The notes under the pieces were generated by a model, which had not been told where the DNA came from, ran no database searches, and saw only the letters and a list, made by a program, of their open reading frames with translations. Source: Collinsella sp. (GTDB taxonomy: Bacteria > Actinomycetota > Coriobacteriia > Coriobacteriales > Coriobacteriaceae). From it: 64,000 nucleotides of DNA. Below, one piece after another: positions 7,834 through 15,392 of the stretch. The stretch lies in the NCBI GenBank assembly GCA_019413925.1, contig DXMY01000045.1, positions 1 through 64,000 on the forward strand, given 5' to 3'. Both the position numbers and the translations under genes were made by a program. Position 1 is the stretch's first letter. Each line of letters begins with the position of its first letter.

Positions 7834-10611
7834 ATGGCACAGGAATTCACTTTTACCGTTAACGGCGTCGAGCGCACGACGACTCAGAACAAGCCGCTGC
7901 TCCGCTACTTGCGCGACGACCTGCACATCCATTCCGCTAAGGACGGCTGCTCCGAGGGCGCCTGCGGTACCTGCACCATCCATGTAGACGGCGCGGCCGT
8001 CAAGGCATGCGTACTGACCACCGCTCTTGCCGCCGGCCGCAACATCGTGACCGTCGAGGGCCTGCCCCAGGACGTGCGCGAGGCCTTTGTGTACGCCTTT
8101 GGCGCCGTGGGTGCCGTGCAGTGCGGTTTTTGCATCCCCGGCATGGTCATGGCGGGTGCGGCGCTCATCGCCGAGGACCCCGAGCCCACCGAGGAGCAGA
8201 TCAAGTACGCCATCCGCGGCAACGTCTGCCGCTGCACCGGCTACAAGAAGATTATCGAGGGCATTTCTCTGGCCGCTGCGGTGCTCCGCGGCGAAAAGCA
8301 GATCGACGAGGATCTGGAGCGCGGCGACAACTACGGCGTAGGCAAGCGCGCCTTCCGTATCGACGTGCGCAAGAAGGTGCTCGGCGAGGGCAAGTACCCC
8401 GACGACATCGACGAGATCGACCAGCCGGGCCTGACCTATGCCAGCGCCGTGCGCTCCAAGTACCCGCGCGCCCGTGTGCTCTCCATCGATACCTCCAAGG
8501 CCGAGGCCCTGCCCGGCGTGGTGGGCATTCTGCGCGCCGAGGACGTGCCGGTCAACCAGGTCGGCCACCTTATCCAGGACTGGGACGTCATGATCGCCCA
8601 GGGCGATATCACCCGCTGCGTGGGCGATGCCATTGTGCTGGTGGTTGCCGAGGACGAAGCGACGCTCGAGAAGGCTAAGAAGCTCGTAAAGATTGATTAC
8701 GAGCCGCTGGAGCCCGTGCGTAACATTGTCGAGGCCAGGGCTGCTGACGCCCCGCGCCTGCACGACAGCTTCTTTGCCTTCGGCAACACGGTGGAGCTCA
8801 AGGACAACGTGTGCCAGAGCCGCCATGTGACGCGCGGTGACGCCGCCAAGGCGCTGGCAGAGAGCGCGTTTACCGTGACGCAGCGCTTTACCACGCCCTT
8901 TACCGAGCATGCCTTCTTGGAGCCCGAGTGCGCCGTCACCTTCCCGTACAAGAACGGCGTCAAGGTGCAGTCGACCGACCAGGGTGCCTACGATACGCGC
9001 AAAGAGTGCGCCCACATGTTTGGCTGGGATAGCGAACCCGAGCGTGTGGTCGTCGAGACCATGCTCGTGGGTGGCGGCTTTGGCGGTAAGGAGGACGTTT
9101 CGGTCCAGCACCTGGCCGCGCTCGCCGCATATAAGTTCCAGCGTCCTGTGAAGTGCAAGCTCACGCGTGCCGAGTCGCTCGCTTTCCATCCCAAGCGCCA
9201 TGCCATGGACGGTACCTTTACGCTGGGTTGCGACGCCGAGGGCAACTTTACCGGCCTGGATTGCGAGATCAACTTTGACACCGGCGCCTACGCGTCGCTG
9301 TGCGGCCCGGTGCTCGAGCGCGCCTGTACGCATGCCGTCGGCCCCTACAAGTACCAGAACACCGACATTCGCGGCTTTGGCTACTACACCAACAACCCGC
9401 CCGCCGGCGCGTACCGAGGCTTTGGCGTTTGCCAGTCCGAGTTTGCGCTCGAGAGCCTGATCGACCTACTGGCAGAGAAGGTCGGCCTGGATCCGTGGGA
9501 GATTCGCTACCGAAACGCCATCGAGCCGGGCGAGGTTCTGCCCAACGGTCAGATTGCCGACTGCTCCACGGCGCTTAAGGAGACGCTGCTCGAGGTCAAG
9601 GATGCCTACTACGCGCATCCCGGCCACGCCGGCATTGCCTGCGCCATGAAGAACGCCGGCGTGGGCGTGGGCCTGCCCGACGCCGGTCGCTGCAAGATTC
9701 GCGTCGAGGACGGCGTGGCGGTGGTCTACGCCGCCACGTCCGACATCGGCCAGGGCTGCAACACCGTCTTTTTGCAGGACGTTGCCGAGGCCTGCGGTCT
9801 GCCGCTGAGCTGCATTGCCAATGGCGAGTGCTCCACCGAGAACGCTCCCGACTCCGGCACCACGTCTGGCTCGCGCCAGACGGTCGTGACCGGCGAGGCC
9901 GTGCGCGGTGCCGCCTTCCTGCTGCGCGATGCCATGGTTGGCATCGAGGCCGGCAAGCCTGCGCCTACCGCCCCGGTGAGCGCGCATGGCGACGGCGTCA
10001 AGATCGAGTACGACGACGGTCGCGCCTATCAGCTGCGCACGCAGGAGCTCGTCGCCGGCCAGGGTATGCATCCTCAGGATCCCGCGACCGCCATCAAGGC
10101 GCTTGAGGGATGCGAGTTTGGCTACGTGTATCTGGAGCCGACCGACAAGCTGGGCGCCGACGTTCCCAACCCCAAGAGCCACATCTGCTACGGCTTTGCC
10201 ACGCATGTGGTCATTTTGGATGATGACGGCCGCGTGAGCGAGGTCTATGCCGCGCACGATTCCGGCAAGGTTGTCAATCCCATCTCCATCCAGGGTCAGA
10301 TCGAAGGCGGCGTGCTCATGGGTATGGGCTATGCGCTTACCGAGGATTGGCCGCTCAAGGACTGCGTACCCCAGGCAAGGTACGGCACGCTCGGGCTGTT
10401 CCGTGCGCCCGAGATTCCGGATATCCACGCCATCTACGTGGAGAAGGACGAGCTGCTGCCCGTGGCATATGGCGGCAAGGGCATCGGCGAGATTGCAACG
10501 ATCCCCACGGCGTCCGCCGTGCAGAATGCCTACCGCGCATTCGACGGCAAGCTGCGTCCGGATCTGCCCATGGTGGATACGCCCTACAGCCGCGTCCGCA
10601 ACCGCGGGTAG
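7834..10611 (+). CDS. xdhD: Se-dependent xanthine dehydrogenase-type molybdenum hydroxylase
   Basis: The 925-residue fusion starts with a 2Fe-2S domain: C39, C44, C47 and C59 for the plant-type cluster, then C97, C100, C132 and C134 for the second one. The large molybdopterin domain of the xanthine oxidase family follows, with GGGFGGKE near residue 410 and GAYRGFGVCQSEFALE near 528. The arrangement matches selenium-dependent xanthine dehydrogenases (XdhD type), in which the cofactor carries a labile selenium. The selenium is inferred from the yqeB/yqeC partners at 29.5-31.1 kb, not visible here. No FAD subunit is encoded nearby, so electrons probably leave via the polyferredoxin and YgfK. It would hydroxylate hypoxanthine or xanthine, or run the reverse reduction of urate. 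Confidence 0.9.
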   Translation: MAQEFTFTVNGVERTTTQNKPLLRYLRDDLHIHSAKDGCSEGACGTCTIHVDGAAVKACVLTTALAAGRNIVTVEGLPQDVREAFVYAFGAVGAVQCGFCIPGMVMAGAALIAEDPEPTEEQIKYAIRGNVCRCTGYKKIIEGISLAAAVLRGEKQIDEDLERGDNYGVGKRAFRIDVRKKVLGEGKYPDDIDEIDQPGLTYASAVRSKYPRARVLSIDTSKAEALPGVVGILRAEDVPVNQVGHLIQDWDVMIAQGDITRCVGDAIVLVVAEDEATLEKAKKLVKIDYEPLEPVRNIVEARAADAPRLHDSFFAFGNTVELKDNVCQSRHVTRGDAAKALAESAFTVTQRFTTPFTEHAFLEPECAVTFPYKNGVKVQSTDQGAYDTRKECAHMFGWDSEPERVVVETMLVGGGFGGKEDVSVQHLAALAAYKFQRPVKCKLTRAESLAFHPKRHAMDGTFTLGCDAEGNFTGLDCEINFDTGAYASLCGPVLERACTHAVGPYKYQNTDIRGFGYYTNNPPAGAYRGFGVCQSEFALESLIDLLAEKVGLDPWEIRYRNAIEPGEVLPNGQIADCSTALKETLLEVKDAYYAHPGHAGIACAMKNAGVGVGLPDAGRCKIRVEDGVAVVYAATSDIGQGCNTVFLQDVAEACGLPLSCIANGECSTENAPDSGTTSGSRQTVVTGEAVRGAAFLLRDAMVGIEAGKPAPTAPVSAHGDGVKIEYDDGRAYQLRTQELVAGQGMHPQDPATAIKALEGCEFGYVYLEPTDKLGADVPNPKSHICYGFATHVVILDDDGRVSEVYAAHDSGKVVNPISIQGQIEGGVLMGMGYALTEDWPLKDCVPQARYGTLGLFRAPEIPDIHAIYVEKDELLPVAYGGKGIGEIATIPTASAVQNAYRAFDGKLRPDLPMVDTPYSRVRNRG

Positions 10612-10680
10612 GGTAGGGTGCGGACAGCCATTGCTGACGAGTTGTTCACGCTCAACATCAACTGCATATGCTGCGCCTTT

Positions 10681-10716
10681 GGCCCCGGCTCCATCGCGAG
10701 CCGGGGCCTTTTGTTT
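10681..10716 (+). terminator. Rho-independent terminator of the first purine operon
   Basis: GGCCCCGGCTC and GAGCCGGGGCC form an 11-bp perfect stem around a 6-base loop, followed by TTTTGTTT. It closes the permease-to-hydroxylase transcription unit. The right arm and following bases are duplicated at 12602-12655 without the left arm. Confidence 0.85.
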
Positions 10717-10741
10717 GGAGCGGAGGCAGCATCCCAGAATT
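10688..10741 (+). repeat. 54-bp direct repeat, copy 1 (flanks ATPase 1)
   Basis: This 54-base stretch, beginning inside the terminator loop side, matches 12602-12655 at 52 of 54 positions. The two copies bracket the first ATPase gene and its repeat array. Confidence 0.85.
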
Positions 10742-10823
10742 GGCGCTCAGAATGGGGTGCAGTTTCCGGAGCGGTCCACGTGCGGTGGTGTACTGCCCCC
10801 TTTTGTGTGCGTCGGTCGTCGAA

Positions 10824-10879
10824 TTACGTTATAGCTAGCTATATTATAGGAAGGTATAATATAGCTAGCTATAACGTAA
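10824..10879 (+). promoter_or_regulatory. Perfect 25-bp inverted repeat with paired palindromes upstream of ATPase 1
   Basis: Arms 10824-10848 and 10855-10879 are perfectly complementary over 25 bp with a six-base loop. Each arm contains the symmetric core ATAGCTAGCTAT (10831-10842 and 10861-10872), centred 30 bp apart. A TATAAT box lies at 10855-10860 inside the right arm. The element ends 14 bases before the proposed TTG start, so it looks like an operator overlapping the ATPase promoter, or a target the encoded protein recognises. The binding partner is unknown. Confidence 0.75.
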
Positions 10880-10893
10880 AGGAAGGATGGCCC

Positions 10894-12285
10894 TTGTTTA
10901 TCGGAAGAACAGCGGAAATGTCCGAGCTCAATCGACTGTATGGCACGGGCTCATTTGAAATGCCTGTGATTTACGGCCGTCGTCGCGTGGGTAAAACGCG
11001 CCTTATCACAGAGTTCATCCAAGGCAAGAATGCTATTTACTTTCAAGCACGTCGTACCAATGCAGAGGCAAACCTGCACGGCTTTAGCCAGGCGATACTT
11101 GCGGGCTCGGTTGGTGCTGCAGGCGTGTCGTTTCGTAGCTTTGACGAGGCGTTCGATGCATTGGCCACCATGGCTCGCACGGAACGTTTGATTGTCGTGA
11201 TTGACGAGTATCCCTATCTCGCCCAATCGAATCCCGAGATCAGTTCGTTGCTGCAAGACAAGATCGATCACTTGTACAAAAAGACCAAGCTCATGCTTAT
11301 CCTGTGTGGGTCGTCTCTTTCGTTTATGGAAGAACAGGTGCTGGGCTACGAGAGCCCGCTATACGGTAGGCGTACGGCTCAGTTTAAAATCATGCCGCTC
11401 GGTTTTTTGACGACTCTCGGTCTGTGGCAGGGCATGGATCGCGAAGATGCAGCGGTTTGCTACGGCATGACGGGCGGCATTCCCGCATATATCGAGAAGG
11501 TCGATTCCGCCGCATCGCTCAAGGACAACATCAAACGTCTATTCCTTACCCCTACGGGCTATCTCTTTGAGGAGCCGAGCAACTTGCTGTTACAAGAGTG
11601 CCGCAATCCCGAGCAATACGATGCGATCGTGCAGGCAATTGCCCAGGGGCGCTCGAAGATCTCGGAGATTGCGAGCTCTACGGGAATCCCCGCGAGCAAC
11701 GTAAAGAGCTATGTGGATAAGCTGGCGTCGCTTGGGATTGTCGAGCGCGAGCTGCCCCTAAACGAGACGAGCAATAAGCGAGTCGTGTATCTGCTGAGCG
11801 ACCAGATGTTTAGGTTCTGGTACAAGTTTGTGCCGCAGAACATCGGGCTGATCCAAAACGATATGGCCGAGATGGCGTATAAGCGCATTGAGCCGCACGT
11901 ATCGGATTACATGGGTACGGTCTTTGAGCTTATATGCAGACAATACGTGTACGAACTCGCGCGCGCGGGCCAGCTCGATGTGGTTCCGGCGAGCGTCGGG
12001 CGCTGGTGGGGGACGGATAATCGCACACATACGCAGGAAGAAATCGACTTGATTGTTGACGATGGCGAGGGCGCTGCGCTGTTTGCGGAGTGCAAGTGGC
12101 GCAATGAACCGGTGGGCGAAGACGTGCTGCAAAAGCTCGTGCACCGAAGCGAGCTCTTTAGACGGCAGCGAAAAAGCTACGTGATCTTCTCGAAGCGTGG
12201 CTTTACGCAAGGATGTCAGGAAGCTGCGGCGAGCAGGGGAGATGCCAAGCTGATTTCGTTTGCCGAGATGTGCGAGCGGAGATAA
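10894..12285 (+). CDS. AAA+ ATPase with DUF234-type nuclease-like C-terminus (ATPase 1)
   Basis: The 463-residue stand-alone ATPase begins MFIGRTAEMSELNRLYG, the standard start of this archaeal/bacterial ATPase family. The Walker A motif is GRRRVGKT at 28-35 and Walker B is IVVIDEYPYL at about 98-107. A winged-helix-like segment lies near 250-290 (KISEIASSTGIPASNVKSYV). The DUF234-like C-terminus has EIDLIV followed by ECKW, a PD-(D/E)xK-like pattern. I chose the TTG at 10894 because GGAAGGA sits just upstream; the frame is open further upstream but runs through the palindromic element and the terminator. The function of this family is not established; DNA binding or defence roles are possible. 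Confidence 0.8.
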   Translation: MFIGRTAEMSELNRLYGTGSFEMPVIYGRRRVGKTRLITEFIQGKNAIYFQARRTNAEANLHGFSQAILAGSVGAAGVSFRSFDEAFDALATMARTERLIVVIDEYPYLAQSNPEISSLLQDKIDHLYKKTKLMLILCGSSLSFMEEQVLGYESPLYGRRTAQFKIMPLGFLTTLGLWQGMDREDAAVCYGMTGGIPAYIEKVDSAASLKDNIKRLFLTPTGYLFEEPSNLLLQECRNPEQYDAIVQAIAQGRSKISEIASSTGIPASNVKSYVDKLASLGIVERELPLNETSNKRVVYLLSDQMFRFWYKFVPQNIGLIQNDMAEMAYKRIEPHVSDYMGTVFELICRQYVYELARAGQLDVVPASVGRWWGTDNRTHTQEEIDLIVDDGEGAALFAECKWRNEPVGEDVLQKLVHRSELFRRQRKSYVIFSKRGFTQGCQEAAASRGDAKLISFAEMCERR

Positions 12286-12303
12286 CTAAGTGCGCTCTGG
12301 TGT

Positions 12304-12566
12304 GATGCTCGGAATGGGTCGCGCTTTCCGGATCGGCCCTCAAACGGAAGCTGCGTCCCGGAATCATGCCTCAGAATGGGATGCGTCCCAGATTTTGGCT
12401 CCAAACCGGGATGCGCTTTCCCGGCGGCGTCTCTGGCGGAAATTGCACCCCGGAATGAGCGCTCAGAGTGGGACATGCTTTCCTAACGAGGCCGCATGCG
12501 GAAACTACGTCCCGGATTCGATGCTCAGGACGGGATGCCGTTTCCGATAGAGGCATGGGGTGGAAA
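12304..12566 (+). repeat. Degenerate tandem array of ~63-bp palindromic repeats
   Basis: At least four related units follow ATPase 1, at about 12304-12365, 12366-12456, 12457-12520 and 12521-12566. Each has an inner dyad in which a GGGATGCGCTTTCCG-like left arm pairs with a CGGAAACTGCGTCCC-like right arm. A further partial unit lies before the ATPase at about 10742-10780. The units look like REP- or MITE-type non-coding elements. Short open frames through them are not believable genes. Confidence 0.7.
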
Positions 12567-12600
12567 GCCTCCCATTTCTAATGTTCAAGAAATGGGAGGC
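12567..12600 (+). terminator. 12-bp perfect hairpin after the repeat array
   Basis: GCCTCCCATTTC pairs with GAAATGGGAGGC around a 10-base loop. No U-run follows at once; TTTTGTTT occurs 23 bases later inside the second 54-bp repeat. It may work as a terminator or be a remnant of a mobile palindrome. Confidence 0.4.
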
Positions 12601-12601
12601 A

Positions 12602-12655
12602 GCTCCATCGCGAGCCGGGGCCTTTTGTTTGGAGCGGAGGCGGCATCCCGGAATT
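12602..12655 (+). repeat. 54-bp direct repeat, copy 2
   Basis: Near-identical copy (52/54) of 10688-10741. Here the right arm of the terminator is present but the left arm is missing, so this copy cannot form the original hairpin. It marks the right edge of the ATPase 1 module. Confidence 0.85.
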
Positions 12656-12727
12656 CGGGCAATTCGGTGGTCAGGGGTTGAGCGAGTGTCGCGCTAAGGA
12701 TGCCAAGCGGAAAACCTTCAATGAAAA

Positions 12728-12819
12728 TAGCGTAAAAACTGCATCTGTCATGGCGTAAAAACTACATTGAATGTAGCGTAAAATCAGCATTGAGAATGGC
12801 GTAATTTCGCATATCGCGT
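12728..12819 (+). repeat. Four 23-bp direct repeats upstream of ATPase 2
   Basis: Four consecutive units start at 12728, 12751, 12774 and 12797, exactly 23 bp apart. Each starts TAGCGTAA or TGGCGTAA; the first three go on with AA...GCAT/ACAT-like sequence. The fourth is the most diverged. The array ends 21 bases before the ATG of ATPase 2 and probably overlaps its promoter. The strict period suggests cooperative protein binding or an iteron-like recognition site. Confidence 0.8.
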
Positions 12820-12840
12820 GATAGAGAGGGACGGCCGTCT

Positions 12841-14136
12841 ATGGATGCACCAAAGAGATTGACCCAAAAGGGATATAGGCCCCGGCTCATAGAGGAGCGC
12901 CTCGACACCCTTATGCGGGCGTTTGGCTGTGTGGAGATCAACGGCCCCAAATGGTGCGGCAAGACCTGGACGGCGCTCTCTCGCTCGGCGAGCGTCTCCA
13001 GGCTCGATGAGCCTGCGCAGCGCTCGGCGGCAGAGGTCGACCCAAGCCTGGCGCTCATCGGCGATGCGCCACATCTGGTCGATGAATGGCAGGAGGTGCC
13101 CGAGGTTTGGGATGCCGCCCGGCGCTTCGTGGACGCGAGCGGCAACGAACGCGGGACACTTTTGCTCACGGGCTCGACCGCGCTCAAAAGCGAGGGGCGC
13201 AGCCATGTTCGTCATTCCGGCACGGGTAGGATCGCCCGTCTGTCAATGCGTCCCATGACCCTGTGTGAGTCGGGCGACGGCGAGCCGCTCGTGTCACTGG
13301 CAAGCCTCTTTAAGGGTGAGGGTTTTGCCCCTCAGCGTCGCGAGAGCACGGTGGATGACGTCGCCCGCTGGTGCTGCAGGGGCGGTTGGCCTGCAAACCT
13401 TGGGCTTTCGGAAGAGCTTGCGCGAGAGACGGCAAGCCAGTACGTGCACTCGGTGCTCGACGTTAACGTGCTGGATGAGGGCATGTCGCCCGAGCTTGCA
13501 CACGGCCTTTTGCGAGCTCTTGCCATGAACGAGAGCCAGGCCGTCACGTACAAGACGCTCATAAAGGACGCCTCGTACGGTGAGGCGGGCCCCGACGAGA
13601 GGACCATCGCTGCGTACTTGGACCTCTTCAACAGGCTCAAGCTGACCGAGGACCTGTGCGGATGGGAGCCGCCCATGCGCTCGAAGGCCCGCGTTCGCGT
13701 GCGCCCCAAGCGCTACTTCTGTGACCCGTCACTTGCGGCGGCGTTGCTGGGGGCTACCCCTGAGCGGCTGCTTGGAGATATGCAAACGCTGGGGATGCTC
13801 TTTGAGAACCTCGTTCTGCGCGACGTGCGCGTGTTCCTTTCCACCTACGGCGGTGTCGACAACAGTGTCCATTATTTCCGAGATGAGAAGGGCCTTGAGG
13901 TCGATCTGATCGTTGAGCACGACGGGCGCTGGGGAGCCATCGAGGTCAAGCTGAGTGATGCGAAAGCAGACGATGGAGCGAGAAATCTCAAGGCGCTGGA
14001 GAGGAAAGTGCTCTCCAATCCTGCCGCCCAGAATGCCGCGCCGGCGTTTTTGGCGGTCGTGGTTGGAAAGGGGAGCATTGCCTACACGCGCGACGACGGC
14101 GTGGCGGTGATCCCCATGGCGGCACTTGGGGCGTAG
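12841..14136 (+). CDS. AAA+ ATPase, AAA_14/DUF4143 family (ATPase 2)
   Basis: The 431-residue protein has Walker A in GPKWCGKT at about 36-43 and a Walker B-like segment in HLVDEWQEV at about 78-86. The sensor strand reads GTLLLTGSTAL, and the C-terminal DUF4143 domain carries GLEVDLIVEHDG followed by AIEVKLS, a nuclease-like D...ExK pattern. The ATG at 12841 follows GAGAGGGA at a loose spacing. It is monocistronic between repeat arrays. It belongs to a different subfamily from ATPase 1 but shares the architecture of an ATPase plus a restriction-endonuclease-like tail. The biological role of DUF4143 ATPases is unknown. Confidence 0.82.
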   Translation: MDAPKRLTQKGYRPRLIEERLDTLMRAFGCVEINGPKWCGKTWTALSRSASVSRLDEPAQRSAAEVDPSLALIGDAPHLVDEWQEVPEVWDAARRFVDASGNERGTLLLTGSTALKSEGRSHVRHSGTGRIARLSMRPMTLCESGDGEPLVSLASLFKGEGFAPQRRESTVDDVARWCCRGGWPANLGLSEELARETASQYVHSVLDVNVLDEGMSPELAHGLLRALAMNESQAVTYKTLIKDASYGEAGPDERTIAAYLDLFNRLKLTEDLCGWEPPMRSKARVRVRPKRYFCDPSLAAALLGATPERLLGDMQTLGMLFENLVLRDVRVFLSTYGGVDNSVHYFRDEKGLEVDLIVEHDGRWGAIEVKLSDAKADDGARNLKALERKVLSNPAAQNAAPAFLAVVVGKGSIAYTRDDGVAVIPMAALGA

Positions 14137-14593
14137 TGGTCTTGCGGGGCGTGCCGTGCTTCCTTTACCGAAAATCCATTTGGTAAACCAGATGCTCGCG
14201 GATAGAATACAGTCGACGGCAGCCCAAGTGGTGAAGAGCTGGGCAGCGCCGTTGCTTGGTCAAGAGGTCAGTGCCTTAATGGCAGCGACTTGTTATGCTT
14301 CGAATGCTGCTTGAGTGCCTCGGAAAGTTCGATAAGCGCCGTGAAGAGCGAGACCAAAGCAACCAAGAGCTCTACGAGCTCTGATGGGCCCGGGATGACC
14401 TCTGATTCAAGTCACCGGGCCTCAATCTTTTTCATGCATTTGAATAGAGCGGGCGACTCTCTTGGGGCCGTCTGCATGCGCGCGCCCGGCGCATGGCATT
14501 GCGTCCCGCTTTCATGTCCGCACGAGCGCCTATCCTTACGGCAATGTAGCCGCCTATGTAGCAAGCGGCAGGCAACGGAGAAAGGCCCTAACC
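14137..14593. other. 457-base stretch without a confident gene
   Basis: No convincing protein gene is present. Two features stand out. One is a GCCCGG...CCGGGC hairpin at about 14387-14420. The other is a minus-strand open frame ending at 14268 that would encode a hydrophobic amphipathic peptide (core SELVELLVALVSLFTALIEL) but has no normal start codon. It may be a decayed small-protein gene or chance. Confidence 0.4.
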
Positions 14594-15328
14594 GTGTCAG
14601 CTGAAAAGACGCCGGGTATCTCGGCTATCGATACGACGAACTTTGCGCGCCAGATTGTGCTGGACTTTGAGTTTGCGCCGGTGCCAAAGCAGCGCCAGCG
14701 CCGTGGGCTGCGCAATGAGATTATCGAGGTCGGCGCTGTCAAGCTCGATTACCACGCCAACGTTATGGGCGAGTTCTCGCAGTTTGTGCAGACGGAATTT
14801 ACCGAAGGCGTTGCGTTTCCCGTCCGCGAGCTTACGGGGATATCGGCTGTGGATACCGCGATGGCCGATTCGCTCTGTGTGGTGATCAAAAGGCTCAGCG
14901 ATTGGATTGGTCGCTACTCCGCCCAGATAGTTTGCTGGAGCGGGACGGATCGTCGACAGCTTTTGACCGAGTGCCAGGCAAAGCACATCGACCTTTCCGC
15001 ATTTCCTACGGACTGGGCCGACCTGCAGGCGTTTTACACCTCGATCATGGACATGGGCAGCCACGGGCGCGTCTCGTTGGGCGACGCGGCAACGTGGTTC
15101 GGCATCGAGTTCGACGAGTCGACGGGCCACGCCCACAGCGCCTTAGCCGATGCGCGCGTGACCGCCAAGCTGCTCAAGCAGATGATGGAGGGGGACTATC
15201 ACGTGAGTCCGCACGCCCAGGAGGTCCGTCAGCGGTGGGGAATGGGCGGGCGGGCCCAGACGCGCCTTTCCAGCAAGTGCCCCGAGCTGGGTGACCTGCT
15301 GCTGAAGCTGAAAGCGGAGGGGAGGTAG
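14594..15328 (+). CDS. DEDDh-family 3'-5' exonuclease (DnaQ-like)
   Basis: The 244-residue protein shows the RNase T/DNA polymerase III epsilon fold motifs. ExoI is LDFEFAPV with D24 and E26. ExoII is in the middle region around IVCWSGTDRRQLL. ExoIII is HAHSALADARVTAKLL with the catalytic His and Asp near 182-186. I chose the GTG at 14594, which follows GGAGAAAGG; the upstream frame is rich in arginine and lacks family similarity. It would trim single-stranded DNA or RNA ends. The gene stands alone after the ATPase 2 module and converges with the next gene. Repair, RNA turnover or a defence accessory role are all possible. Confidence 0.8.
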   Translation: MSAEKTPGISAIDTTNFARQIVLDFEFAPVPKQRQRRGLRNEIIEVGAVKLDYHANVMGEFSQFVQTEFTEGVAFPVRELTGISAVDTAMADSLCVVIKRLSDWIGRYSAQIVCWSGTDRRQLLTECQAKHIDLSAFPTDWADLQAFYTSIMDMGSHGRVSLGDAATWFGIEFDESTGHAHSALADARVTAKLLKQMMEGDYHVSPHAQEVRQRWGMGGRAQTRLSSKCPELGDLLLKLKAEGR

Positions 15329-15350
15329 GGGGCGTTAGCTGTCTGCGTGG

Positions 15351-15383
15351 CGCGTGCCTGTCGCGTGCCTGTCGCGTGCCTGT
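15351..15383 (+). repeat. Three tandem 11-bp repeats
   Basis: CGCGTGCCTGT occurs three times in a row between convergent genes, followed by a partial CGCGT. It may be a slippage-prone spacer. No function is evident. Confidence 0.75.
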
Positions 15384-15392
15384 CGCGTATCG

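Noticed and set aside
7306..9333. Minus-strand open frame opposite the polyferredoxin and hydroxylase genes
   Set aside because: Composition is an artefact of the strong codon bias on the plus strand; the sense genes are unmistakable.
10824..10879. CRISPR-like or tRNA-like element
   Set aside because: A single inverted repeat with no spacers and no tRNA fold; an operator-type palindrome explains it better.
12290..12681. Short open frames inside the palindromic repeat array
   Set aside because: They follow the repeat period and shift frame between units, so they are by-products of non-coding repeats.
12728..12819. CRISPR array made of the 23-bp repeats
   Set aside because: Units are contiguous with no unique spacers and no cas genes are nearby.
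14290..14604. 104-residue plus-strand open frame before the exonuclease
   Set aside because: It overlaps the exonuclease start, is rich in Ser/Arg/Cys without a domain, and has no ribosome binding site.
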